Shown: positions 1 to 6,127, counted from the stretch's first letter. The stretch: 8,131 bases of DNA from Bacteroidota bacterium (GCA_023440945.1 JAEZRL010000084.1:1-8131); one strand, 5' to 3'. Notes: generated by a model from the sequence alone, not told the origin. Numbers and translations: made by a program.

Positions 1-876
1 GCACAGGAATACAATCGTCTTGATCACTTTAAAAAAGATCAGCAAAAATTCCGCATATATAATTCGCTGTTGAGCGAATATGCAGTGTTAGGTTTTGAGT
101 ATGGTTATGCACTTGCCAATCCGAACGCACTTGTTTTATGGGAAGCCCAGTTTGGAGATTTTGCAAACGGGGGCCAAACTATGACAGACCAGTTTATAAC
201 TGCCGGAGAACAAAAATGGCAACGGATGAATGGATTGGTTATGTTATTGCCTCATGGTTATGAAGGCCAGGGGCCCGAACACAGCAGTGGGAGAATGGAA
301 CGTTTTTTACAAATGTGTTCTGAACTGAATATTGTGGTTACAAATATTACAACCGCTGCAAACTTCTTTCACGGTTTAAGAAGACAGATTGCATGGCCTT
401 TCCGAAAACCATTGATAAATTTTTCACCAAAAGCTTATCTGCGTTACCATGGAACATATAGTCATATCAATGAATTCACTTCTGGTGGATTTAAAGAAGT
501 GATTGATGATCCGTACATTAATAATGCTGCTGATGTGAAAAAAGTTTTATTCTGTTCAGGCAAATTATATTTTGAATTAGCAGAAAAACAGCAGAAAGAA
601 AACAGGAAGGATATTGCCATTATTCGTTTAGAACAGTTATATCCTTTGCCTTTAAAGCAATTGGAGGAATTGTATAAAAAATACAATAAAGCAGTTTGGT
701 TCTGGGTGCAGGAAGAGCCTTTGAATATGGGGGCTGCATCATTTTTGCAAATGAATTTGAAAGAAATAAATTACGGTGTTATAAGTCGCAATGCAAGTGC
801 TGCAACTGCCTCCGGTTATGCGAAAGTACATTCACAGGAACAGAATGAGATAATTGATATTGCTTTCAGCATTTAA
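1..876 (+). CDS. sucA: 2-oxoglutarate dehydrogenase E1 component, C-terminal part (5' end outside window)
   Basis: This is the E1 subunit, which uses thiamine diphosphate to decarboxylate 2-oxoglutarate and passes the succinyl group to the lipoyl arm of E2 in the cytoplasmic TCA-cycle complex. The reading frame is open from base 1, giving 291 residues before TAA, about the last third of a family that usually runs to 900 residues or more. Visible hallmarks are RIYNSLLSEYAVLGFEYGYA near the start of the fragment, WEAQFGDFANG at about 47-57, GEQKW, and PHGYEGQGPEHSS at about 84-96. These belong to the end of the transketolase-like pyrimidine-binding domain. The remainder is the family's C-terminal domain, including QLYPLPLKQLEEL and VWVQEEP-like text (WFWVQEEPLNMGA). 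A TTG at 70 is an internal Leu codon, not a start. sucB follows 157 bp downstream on the same strand, as expected for an E1-E2 pair. Confidence 0.95.
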   Translation, partial: AQEYNRLDHFKKDQQKFRIYNSLLSEYAVLGFEYGYALANPNALVLWEAQFGDFANGGQTMTDQFITAGEQKWQRMNGLVMLLPHGYEGQGPEHSSGRMERFLQMCSELNIVVTNITTAANFFHGLRRQIAWPFRKPLINFSPKAYLRYHGTYSHINEFTSGGFKEVIDDPYINNAADVKKVLFCSGKLYFELAEKQQKENRKDIAIIRLEQLYPLPLKQLEELYKKYNKAVWFWVQEEPLNMGAASFLQMNLKEINYGVISRNASAATASGYAKVHSQEQNEIIDIAFSI

Positions 877-1033
877 ATATTGTTTCGTAAAGAGATACAG
901 TACAAGTGATTGACACAAGGGACGATGCTATGAAAAACTTTAGCTTGAATAATAAAAAAAGACTGAAGTAGTTGATATATTTAAATTTTGATGAATAAAA
1001 AATAATTTACTTCGTACAAGAAAAGAAATTCAA
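877..1033 (+). other. sucA-sucB spacer, AT-rich, possible attenuator-like stem
   Basis: No gene is seen here. The spacer contains ACTTTAG at 937-943 and CTGAAGT at 963-969, which could pair over 7 bp in RNA with one G-U pair across a 19-nt loop. No T-run follows, so it is not a convincing terminator. GTACAAG occurs twice (900-906 and 1014-1020). No clean TAnnTTTG box lies ahead of sucB; the closest is TAAATTTTG (982-990), which is one base too long. Whether sucB has its own promoter or is read through from sucA cannot be decided from sequence. Confidence 0.35.
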
Positions 1034-2623
1034 ATGATTGAAATAAAAGTACCATCGGTTGGAGAATCTATTAGCGAGGTAACCTTATTGAAATGGGTTA
1101 AAAAAGACGGGGATTTTGTAAATCGCGATGAAGTTATTGCTGAACTGGAAAGCGAAAAAGCAACTTTTGAAGTAAATGCTGAACAAAGCGGCGTTCTTAA
1201 AACAGTGGCAAAAGAAGGTGATACACTTTCCATCGGCGCAGTGCTTGCAACTATCGATGAAACAGCAAAACAGGGTGCAGCGCAACCACAACCCGAACCA
1301 GCTGCCGCACCTGCACAAACAACCGCTCCATCTCAATCTGAAGCACAGCAGAAGCAACAGGAAATTCCACAACCAGTTGTTGCGGGTAAAGGCGATATAG
1401 AATTAAGAGTTCCGTCCGTTGGTGAATCAATCAGTGAAGTAACGTTATTAAAATGGTTAAAAAATGACGGCGATCTTGTAAATCGCGATGAAGTTATCGC
1501 CGAACTGGAAAGCGAAAAAGCAACTTTCGAATTGAACGCGGAAGAACAAGGCCAGTTAAAACGAGAAGTGAAAGAAGGCGATGTTTTAAAGATCGGTGAT
1601 ATTGTTGCTATCATTAATACAAACGTTGCTGTTGCTCCACAACAAGCTCCGCAACCACAAGAAAAAGAAATAGCTCAGCCTGAAAAAACACAGCCCACTT
1701 CTTCTGAAGCACCTGTTACTTCTGTTTCAAATGATGTAAAAGCAACACCGGTTGCTGCTGCCATTATTGCTGATAAAAAAGTGGATGTAAAAAATATAAC
1801 GCCTTCCGGTTTTAGTGGTAAGATCATGAAAAATGATGTATTGCAGGCTTTGGAACATCCGGGCAAAAAATCTTTCGAAGGACAGGAGTTATTCAGCCGC
1901 AACCAACGCCGGGAAAAGATGAGCAACCTGCGTAAAACGATCAGTCGCCGTTTGGTTGAATCAAAAAATACAACCGCGATGCTAACCACTTTCAACGAAG
2001 TGGACATGACGCGCATTATGGATATTCGCAAACAATACAAAGAGACCTTCAATAAAACGCATGGCGTAAACCTTGGCTTCATGAGCTTCTTCGCTAAAGC
2101 ATGCGCTATTGCTTTAAGTGAATGGCCTGCTGTTAATGCTTATATTGATGGCGATACTTTAGTATATCACGATTATGCTGATATAAGCATTGCCGTTAGT
2201 ACTCCACGCGGTTTAACGGTTCCGGTGATACGCAATGTAGAAAGTTTAAGTATGGCTGAAATTGAAAAGAAGGTTATCGAACTGGCAGGCAAAGCAAGGG
2301 ATAACAAACTTTCGATGGAAGAATTAACAGGCGGTACTTTCACTATAACAAATGGTGGTGTTTTTGGAAGTTTGATGAGTACACCTATTATCAATTTACC
2401 ACAAAGTGCCATACTCGGCATGCATAAAATACAGGAAAGACCAGTGGCAATTAACGGACAGGTGGTAATAAAACCAATGATGTATTTAGCAGTAAGTTAC
2501 GACCACCGCATTATTGACGGAAGAGAAAGCGTAAGTTTTCTTGTAAGAGTTAAAGAGTTACTGGAAAATCCTGAGTTGTTATTGTTTGGAAAAGATCCTG
2601 TAAAAACACTCCTTGAGGTGTAA
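1034..2623 (+). CDS. sucB: 2-oxoglutarate dehydrogenase E2 (dihydrolipoyllysine succinyltransferase) with two lipoyl domains
   Basis: E2 core of the 2-oxoglutarate dehydrogenase complex: it carries succinyl groups on lipoyl-lysine and transfers them to CoA. The 529 residues divide as lipoyl domain 1 (about 1-76, lipoyl Lys42 in ESEKATF), an Ala/Gln/Pro linker (about 77-119), lipoyl domain 2 (about 120-196, Lys162 in the same motif), a second Pro/Gln linker, a peripheral subunit-binding domain (about 237-275, ending SGKIMKNDVLQAL) and the acyltransferase domain (about 295-529). The active-site motif SYDHRIIDGRES holds His491 and Asp495. Text such as FNEVDMTRIMDIRKQYK, TITNGGVFGSLMSTPIIN and PQSAILGMH is typical of succinyl- rather than acetyltransferases and, with sucA upstream, supports the assignment. 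E. coli SucB has 405 residues and one lipoyl domain, so the extra length is mostly the duplicated domain. ATG at 1034 begins directly with the lipoyl fold (MIEIKVPSVGES). No Shine-Dalgarno sequence is evident. Confidence 0.97.
   Translation: MIEIKVPSVGESISEVTLLKWVKKDGDFVNRDEVIAELESEKATFEVNAEQSGVLKTVAKEGDTLSIGAVLATIDETAKQGAAQPQPEPAAAPAQTTAPSQSEAQQKQQEIPQPVVAGKGDIELRVPSVGESISEVTLLKWLKNDGDLVNRDEVIAELESEKATFELNAEEQGQLKREVKEGDVLKIGDIVAIINTNVAVAPQQAPQPQEKEIAQPEKTQPTSSEAPVTSVSNDVKATPVAAAIIADKKVDVKNITPSGFSGKIMKNDVLQALEHPGKKSFEGQELFSRNQRREKMSNLRKTISRRLVESKNTTAMLTTFNEVDMTRIMDIRKQYKETFNKTHGVNLGFMSFFAKACAIALSEWPAVNAYIDGDTLVYHDYADISIAVSTPRGLTVPVIRNVESLSMAEIEKKVIELAGKARDNKLSMEELTGGTFTITNGGVFGSLMSTPIINLPQSAILGMHKIQERPVAINGQVVIKPMMYLAVSYDHRIIDGRESVSFLVRVKELLENPELLLFGKDPVKTLLEV
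1041..1530 (+). repeat. Duplicated lipoyl-domain coding sequence, copies offset by exactly 360 bp
   Basis: The segments around 1041-1170 and 1401-1530 encode the same lipoyl-domain half. At DNA level GTAAATCGCGATGAAGTTAT is identical at 1118-1137 and 1478-1497, and a further 26-bp block is identical at 1142-1167 and 1502-1527. Across 1109-1168 versus 1469-1528 I count five differences in 60 bases, four of them synonymous (the exception is Phe versus Leu). The block before 1109 is conserved in protein but more diverged in DNA. This indicates an internal duplication with either recent origin or local gene conversion. Confidence 0.85.
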
Positions 2624-2634
2624 GGGTCAGATTG

Positions 2635-2702
2635 AAATTTTTTCATTCTCTCTGATAATTTTTGTATTATTATATTTTCAACTTCTGAGAATGAAGAAAT
2701 TT
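2635..2702 (+). promoter_or_regulatory. 16-bp stem-loop hiding the start codon of the downstream gene
   Basis: Left arm AAATTTTTTCATTCTC (2635-2650) and right arm GAGAATGAAGAAATTT (2687-2702) are reverse complements at 15 of 16 positions. The sixteenth pair (2641 with 2696) is U-G in RNA, so the stem would be continuous. The loop is 36 nt and AT-rich. The right arm covers positions -4 to +12 of the gene starting at 2691, so the ATG lies inside the stem. The left arm begins 11 bases after the sucB stop codon. No T-run follows the right arm, so it does not look like an intrinsic terminator. A translation-blocking role is inference; the pairing is seen directly. Confidence 0.55.
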
Positions 2703-3236
2703 ATCCTCCTACTTCTGCTGCTTATTCTTCAACTTAATTTGTTTGCACAAAAAAAGCCTTCTATCAAAACAAATCTTTTAAATCTTGTTGCACAAGGTCC
2801 TTCTGCAGCCATAGAATTACCGCTTAATGATAAAAGCTTGATGTATTCTTACGATTCGGGCAAAATTGATTTTGGTGATGTTGGCGGACTTATGAAATAT
2901 CGAACTTCAACCCTTGAGTTGAGAAAGCATATTTATGAGTTTTATTATGGTGTTTACCTGAAGTACATCGATAAAAAAGTTGAGCGTACAGAAGTTTATT
3001 TCGATGGCACTATTCCTTTTACAATGGGCAAAAACAGGTATTTCACAGGCAATGGCTTTTCAACCGGTGGTACTATAGGATTTGAATTATATGCCTGGAA
3101 AAAGCTCAACTTTGATTTCAATTTCCAGCTTGGTTATGGAAGATATTTTTATATGAAAGAGGTGTTCCCCGAAAATTATCCTTCTGGCAATTTTCTTGAT
3201 ACAAGATTAGCAGCATGGATTGGCTACAGATTATGA
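2691..3236 (+). CDS. Small exported protein, DUF3575-like, probable outer-membrane beta-barrel
   Basis: This 181-residue protein has a clear leader: MKKF, an unbroken hydrophobic run (5-13), then LNLFAQ with likely cleavage near Ala19. The mature part starts with SIKTNLLNL followed by PSAAIELPL, which resembles the opening of DUF3575-type Bacteroidota proteins. It then shows alternating aromatic and polar strands (LYAWKKLNFDFNFQLGYGRYFYM) and ends in TRLAAWIGYRL, the kind of C-terminal strand seen in small outer-membrane barrels. Localisation in the outer membrane is therefore inferred; no biochemical function is assigned. The frame is open upstream to a TTG at 2613 overlapping the sucB stop, but ATG 2691 is preferred because it places the signal peptide at the N-terminus. 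The gene lies 67 bp after sucB, and its start codon is inside a strong inverted repeat. Confidence 0.8.
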   Translation: MKKFILLLLLLILQLNLFAQKKPSIKTNLLNLVAQGPSAAIELPLNDKSLMYSYDSGKIDFGDVGGLMKYRTSTLELRKHIYEFYYGVYLKYIDKKVERTEVYFDGTIPFTMGKNRYFTGNGFSTGGTIGFELYAWKKLNFDFNFQLGYGRYFYMKEVFPENYPSGNFLDTRLAAWIGYRL

Positions 3237-3277
3237 GTCAACACATTATATTCCTTGTCATTCAGTAAGAATTATTC

Positions 3278-3299
3278 GTTCTAACTTCGAAGTTATAAC
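3278..3299 (+). promoter_or_regulatory. Palindrome and candidate promoter ahead of the 159-residue gene
   Basis: TAACTTCGAAGTTA (3282-3295) is a perfect 14-bp palindrome. With one mismatched pair it extends by GTT on the left and AAC on the right, to 22 bp. Its left half contains TAACTTCG, which differs at one position from the Bacteroidota -7 consensus TAnnTTTG. A TTG lies at 3255-3257, but the 24-bp spacing is rather long for the -33 element. The palindrome ends 9 bp before the ATG at 3309. It could be an operator overlapping a promoter, or an mRNA hairpin next to the start codon. Confidence 0.35.
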
Positions 3300-3308
3300 C
3301 ATTTTGTT

Positions 3309-3788
3309 ATGGCAACACCAACGATAGAATTAATTGATGCTTTGCGAAAAACAGCCAAACGTTTACGTGAAGGCGCAGATTATGCCTGGGGAAATCATGG
3401 CTGCTGTAATTGCGGCAATCTTTTACAGGTGGTTACCTACTTAACCAAGGAAGAACTTTTGCAATATGCACATACGGGTTTTGGTGAGTGGACAGAACTC
3501 GCACAGGAATATTGCAGCGTAACAAATGCACCGGTTGATCTGTTGTTGTCGAAGTTGCAAGCCATTGGATTAACACCAACCGATATTCACCATTTAGAGT
3601 ATCTCGACGACAGGCAGGTGCTTGAAAATATGCCCGGCGGTTTTCGTTGGTTAAAGCGGAATGTTCGTGAAGATGTAATACTTTATTTTGAAACATTTGC
3701 TGATTTGCTCGAAGAAAAATTGATTAGTTATATCCAGGTTTCCTATCGAAATATTTTGCCTGAAAAAGTAGAAGAAGAGGTTTTATGA
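3309..3788 (+). CDS. Uncharacterised 159-residue protein with Cys-rich HGCCNCGN patch
   Basis: I do not recognise a named domain. The protein is soluble-looking, mostly helical by composition, with no signal peptide or membrane segment, so probably cytoplasmic. Near the N-terminus, after an amphipathic segment (ELIDALRKTAKRLREG), lies YAWGNHGCCNCGN (25-37) with His30, Cys32, Cys33 and Cys35. Cys69 and His94/His95 lie further on, so a metal or redox site is conceivable but unproven. Other segments that look constrained are DLLLSKLQAIGLTPTDIHHLEYLDD (about 77-101) and the C-terminal VILYFETFADLLEEKL. My impression is that similar proteins occur in other Bacteroidota, but this was not searched. 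ATG 3309 is the first Met of the open frame. The gene stands alone on this strand, 72 bp after the exported-protein gene and convergent with the methyltransferase gene. Confidence 0.8.
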   Translation: MATPTIELIDALRKTAKRLREGADYAWGNHGCCNCGNLLQVVTYLTKEELLQYAHTGFGEWTELAQEYCSVTNAPVDLLLSKLQAIGLTPTDIHHLEYLDDRQVLENMPGGFRWLKRNVREDVILYFETFADLLEEKLISYIQVSYRNILPEKVEEEVL

Positions 3789-3870
3789 ACTAAGCTGTAG
3801 TAGTACTATTGAGCTTTCGTTGCGTCGCACTCTTCAACGTTCGGTACTTTTGTGAAACACAAATAACCAA
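3789..3870. other. Convergent spacer with several short inverted repeats; possible bidirectional terminator or repeat copy
   Basis: This 82-bp gap separates two genes that converge. It holds TAGTACTA (8-bp palindrome, 3800-3807), CGTTG (3818-3822) pairing with CAACG (3835-3839), and TTTGTG-AAA-CACAAA (3849-3863, 6-bp stem with 3-nt loop). On the plus strand TACTTTTG at 3845-3852 matches the Bacteroidota TAnnTTTG promoter word exactly, with a TTG at 3820-3822. On the minus strand no U-run follows the stems. The GC-richer TTGCGTCGCACTC core stands out from the AT-rich surroundings, which suggests a dispersed intergenic repeat; only one clear copy is in this window. Confidence 0.3.
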
Positions 3871-4668
3871 TCAAAACCATACAAAAAAATCCTGTTTAAC
3901 CTTATTCTCTTTTCTAAAAAAAACAAGACCGATAAAAAAAAGATCAATCGTTAAAGTAACAGTTGAGTTCTCTTTTATCGCGTCCCATGCAGCTTCCATT
4001 TCCTTGCTCCAGTGAATATCATCAAAAATTAAAATGGAATTATCATTGATGTGGTTTAGCAATTGTTCAAAGTATTGCAGCGTTGGTTCTTTGCGGTGAT
4101 TGCCATCAATAAATACAAGATCAATCGATGGTAATTGATTGATTGTTGCACCAAGTGTATCATCGAAATTTCCAAGGACAAGATGAACATTTTTCAATCC
4201 AAGCGATTCGAAATTTTTCTTTGCAACGGCCGCAACTTCTGCTGCGCCTTCCATTGTTATAACCCTTGCATCTTCTTTTGCAGAAGCAAGATAAGAAGTG
4301 GTTATTCCAAGCGAAGTTCCTAATTCCAATATGTTTTTGGGCTGATAATATTTTACTATTCGATACAATAACTGCCCAAATTTGTTTGGTTTGAGTGCGG
4401 TTTTTGCAATAGAAGAGACTTTCCTTTTTTTATGTGAATCCACTCTTGATCCTGCGCCAAAATCTTCAATCGTTAATATCGCTTCATCCTGTTTTAATTT
4501 ATTACGCGTTGCTTCTATTGCATCATAAGCGGGATGATTTTTTTTATCATTTAAAACATGAATAATAAAATCATAAACAAAGGGAGAATGAACACCGTGA
4601 CCTTTACCATTGGAAGAAGTAAAATAATACTGCAGGAATTTTTTAGCCAGTTGAAATTTTGAATACAT
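3871..4668 (-). CDS. Class I SAM-dependent methyltransferase (Methyltransf_24 / O-methyltransferase-like)
   Basis: A 265-residue cytoplasmic protein predicted to transfer a methyl group from S-adenosylmethionine; the acceptor is unknown. SAM-binding motif I is ILELGTSLGITTSYLA (about 113-128), Glu140 in VITMEG fits the ribose-binding acidic residue, LVFIDGNH (184-191) is the post-strand-4 motif, and LIFDDIHWSKEM (213-224) supplies acidic residues that bind metal or substrate in related O-methyltransferases. The N-terminal extension, with GKGHGVHSPFVYDFI at 21-35 and a central region around GAGSR at 71-75, precedes the Rossmann fold. It is last of four minus-strand genes, 68 bp after folA. ATG at 4668 is the first Met and gives a well-formed N-terminus; it lies in the loop of a 10-bp inverted repeat. 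The class is firm, the substrate unassigned. Confidence 0.88.
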   Translation of the reverse strand: MYSKFQLAKKFLQYYFTSSNGKGHGVHSPFVYDFIIHVLNDKKNHPAYDAIEATRNKLKQDEAILTIEDFGAGSRVDSHKKRKVSSIAKTALKPNKFGQLLYRIVKYYQPKNILELGTSLGITTSYLASAKEDARVITMEGAAEVAAVAKKNFESLGLKNVHLVLGNFDDTLGATINQLPSIDLVFIDGNHRKEPTLQYFEQLLNHINDNSILIFDDIHWSKEMEAAWDAIKENSTVTLTIDLFFIGLVFFRKENKVKQDFFVWF

Positions 4669-4689
4669 GCTGCAATGTTACTGGCTAAA
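4642..4689 (-). promoter_or_regulatory. 10-bp inverted repeat bracketing the methyltransferase start codon
   Basis: In plus-strand coordinates TTTAGCCAGT (4642-4651) and ACTGGCTAAA (4680-4689) are perfect reverse complements separated by 28 nt. In the minus-strand transcript the upstream arm covers about -21 to -12 and the downstream arm about +18 to +27, leaving the AUG (4668-4666) in the loop. It could affect translation initiation in the folA-methyltransferase message. A single 10-bp match with a loop of this size is not rare by chance in 8 kb, so confidence is limited. Confidence 0.35.
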
Positions 4690-4736
4690 TGGAGAAAATA
4701 GAAATTTGTGAAGAGTTTGAACCCAACTGAAAGTTA

Positions 4737-5240
4737 TCATTTTCGTTCCCAAACCTGAAAGCTGTAATCGTAGGCATGCTTTTCATCTTTATAATGATCG
4801 CTGTTAGAAACAAGCTTCCATTTCTTTTCATCTATCTCAGGAAAGAAAGCGTCTGCATCTTCAAAAGTTGCATGAACACGTGTGAGATAAATTTTATCAG
4901 CCTTCGGCATCAGTTCTTTATAAATTTCTCCACCGCCAATTATCATTAATTCTTTATAGTCATTTTGCTCTGTAAAAAAAACGGCATCCCTGAATTTATT
5001 AACAACCGCAACACCTTCTGCTTTAAAATGCTCGTTACGTGTAAGAACAATATTTACCCTTCCGTTTAATGGTTTTGATTGTAGTGCTTCAAATGTTTTT
5101 CTGCCCATTAAAACCGGCATTGCCCAGGTAACATTTTTAAAGAACTTCATATCATTTGGCAAATGCCAGAGTAATTGATTGTGTTTACCAATGGCATAGT
5201 TTTCAGAAGCTGCAACTACAAAAGATAAAATCATAAGCAT
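4737..5240 (-). CDS. folA: Dihydrofolate reductase
   Basis: Reduces dihydrofolate to tetrahydrofolate with NADPH, regenerating the cofactor that thymidylate synthase oxidises. The 167 residues show the full DHFR pattern: SFVVAASENYAIGKHNQLLWHLPNDMKFFK (about 6-35) with the catalytic-loop Trp25 and the active-site carboxylate Asp30 (counterpart of E. coli Asp27), MGRKTFEAL (45-53) for NADPH binding, NIVLTRN (63-69), MIIGGGEIY (99-107) with the glycine turn, and IYLTRVHATFEDADAFFPE (117-135). Length is close to the usual 160-170. The start is either Met1 (5240) or Met3 (5234); family alignment favours a short lead-in (MILSFVVAASEN), so Met3 is quite possible. GGGG lies 8-11 bp upstream of 5240. 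thyA is 71 bp upstream on the same strand, which supports a shared dTMP/folate role. Confidence 0.97.
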   Translation of the reverse strand: MLMILSFVVAASENYAIGKHNQLLWHLPNDMKFFKNVTWAMPVLMGRKTFEALQSKPLNGRVNIVLTRNEHFKAEGVAVVNKFRDAVFFTEQNDYKELMIIGGGEIYKELMPKADKIYLTRVHATFEDADAFFPEIDEKKWKLVSNSDHYKDEKHAYDYSFQVWERK

Positions 5241-5311
5241 CTCATCCCCTGGAAGGGAGTATTTTTATAATGAATAAACGCATTAACAATATTCTTATTC
5301 ATGTTAAAATA

Positions 5312-6127
5312 TTATACAGCAACCGGAGCTTTAATATGCGGATGATGCTGATAATTTTCAAGCGAAAAATCTTCAAACTTAAAATCAAAAATATTTTTTA
5401 CCGAAGTATTTATTTTCAATACAGGCAATGGATAAGGTTCGCGTGTTAACTGCAGTTTTGCCTGTTCAATATGATTGCTGTATAAATGTACATCTCCAAA
5501 TGCATGAATAAATTCTCCGGCTTCCATATCGCAAACCTGTGCGATCATCATTGTTAACAAAGCATAAGATGCAATGTTGAAAGGAACGCCTAAAAATGCG
5601 TCTGCGCTGCGTTGATACAACAAACAGGAAAGTTTTCTTTTCCCTCCTTCCTGTTGTGGCGGCATTGTATAAAACTGGAATAAAGCATGGCAAGGCATCA
5701 ATGCCATTTTAGGGAGATCAGCTACGTTCCAGGCACTTACAATAATTCTTCTGCTGTCAGGATTTGTTTTAAGCTGATGGATCGCTTCACTTATCTGGTC
5801 AAACGTTTCACCATTTGCTCCCTGCCAGCTTCGCCATTGCTTGCCATAAACCGGACCTAACTCTCCATTTTCATCCGCCCATTCATTCCAGATAGAAACA
5901 CCCTGATCTGTTAGATATTTGATGTTCGTTTCTCCTTTTAAAAACCAAAGCAGTTCATAAACGATACTTTTTAAATGCAGCTTTTTTGTTGTTACTAAAG
6001 GAAAACCATCCTGTAAATTGAAACGCATCTGGTAACCAAAACAACTGATAGTTCCGGTGCCTGTGCGATCTGTTTTGGTAACGCCATTATCTAATATATG
6101 CTGTAATAATTGATGATATTGTTGCAT
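5312..6127 (-). CDS. thyA: Thymidylate synthase (ThyA type)
   Basis: Converts dUMP to dTMP using 5,10-methylene-tetrahydrofolate as carbon and hydride donor, releasing dihydrofolate. The 271 residues match the ThyA family throughout: DRTGTGTISCFGYQMRFNL (20-38) with phosphate-binding Arg21, FPLVTTKKLHLKSIVYELLWFLKG (42-65), WDEW-like IWNEWAD, GPVYGKQWRSW (91-101), SRRIIVSAWN (125-134) with Arg126/Arg127, the nucleophile Cys146 in LMPCHALFQFY, YQRSADAFLGVPFNIASYALL (171-191) and DVHLYSNH (212-219). E. coli ThyA has 264 residues; most of the extra length is a small insert after FQFYTM (about 155-164, PPQQEGGKRK) between two strands, away from the catalytic Cys. The C-terminus ends IKAPVAV, as in the family. 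ATG at 6127 is well supported by the MQQYHQLLQHIL opening. The gene sits 63 bp after the hydrolase gene and 71 bp before folA, so co-transcription is likely. Confidence 0.98.
   Translation of the reverse strand: MQQYHQLLQHILDNGVTKTDRTGTGTISCFGYQMRFNLQDGFPLVTTKKLHLKSIVYELLWFLKGETNIKYLTDQGVSIWNEWADENGELGPVYGKQWRSWQGANGETFDQISEAIHQLKTNPDSRRIIVSAWNVADLPKMALMPCHALFQFYTMPPQQEGGKRKLSCLLYQRSADAFLGVPFNIASYALLTMMIAQVCDMEAGEFIHAFGDVHLYSNHIEQAKLQLTREPYPLPVLKINTSVKNIFDFKFEDFSLENYQHHPHIKAPVAV

Noticed and set aside
982..990. TAAATTTTG ahead of sucB, TAAGTTTTG (7234-7242) ahead of the protease and TATATTTTG (minus strand, 7161-7153) ahead of the hydrolase as promoters
   Set aside because: All have one extra base between TA and TTTG relative to the known consensus and no well-placed -33 TTG. 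Such words are frequent in AT-rich spacers.
1029..1042. Hairpin TTCAA-ATGA-TTGAA with the sucB start codon in its loop
   Set aside because: Only 5 bp, mostly A-T; the right arm is part of the MIEIK coding sequence. Expected by chance.
2627..2664. Possible sucB terminator: TCAGA (2627-2631) pairing with TCTGA (2651-2655), then TAATTTTTG
   Set aside because: The stem is only 5 bp with a 19-nt loop, and it competes with the far stronger 16-bp pairing of the same region.
2613..2690. N-terminal extension of the small exported protein from a TTG overlapping the sucB stop
   Set aside because: ATG 2691 begins a textbook signal peptide; the extension would bury it behind another hydrophobic stretch and has no homology I recognise.
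3809..4015. 68-residue plus-strand open frame in the convergent region
   Set aside because: Non-ATG start, and most of it overlaps the methyltransferase gene antisense; composition does not look like a protein.
5272..5300. GAATAA/TTATTC inverted repeat between thyA and folA as a terminator
   Set aside because: A six-base A/T stem with a 17-nt loop and no convincing U-run; the genes more likely share a transcript.
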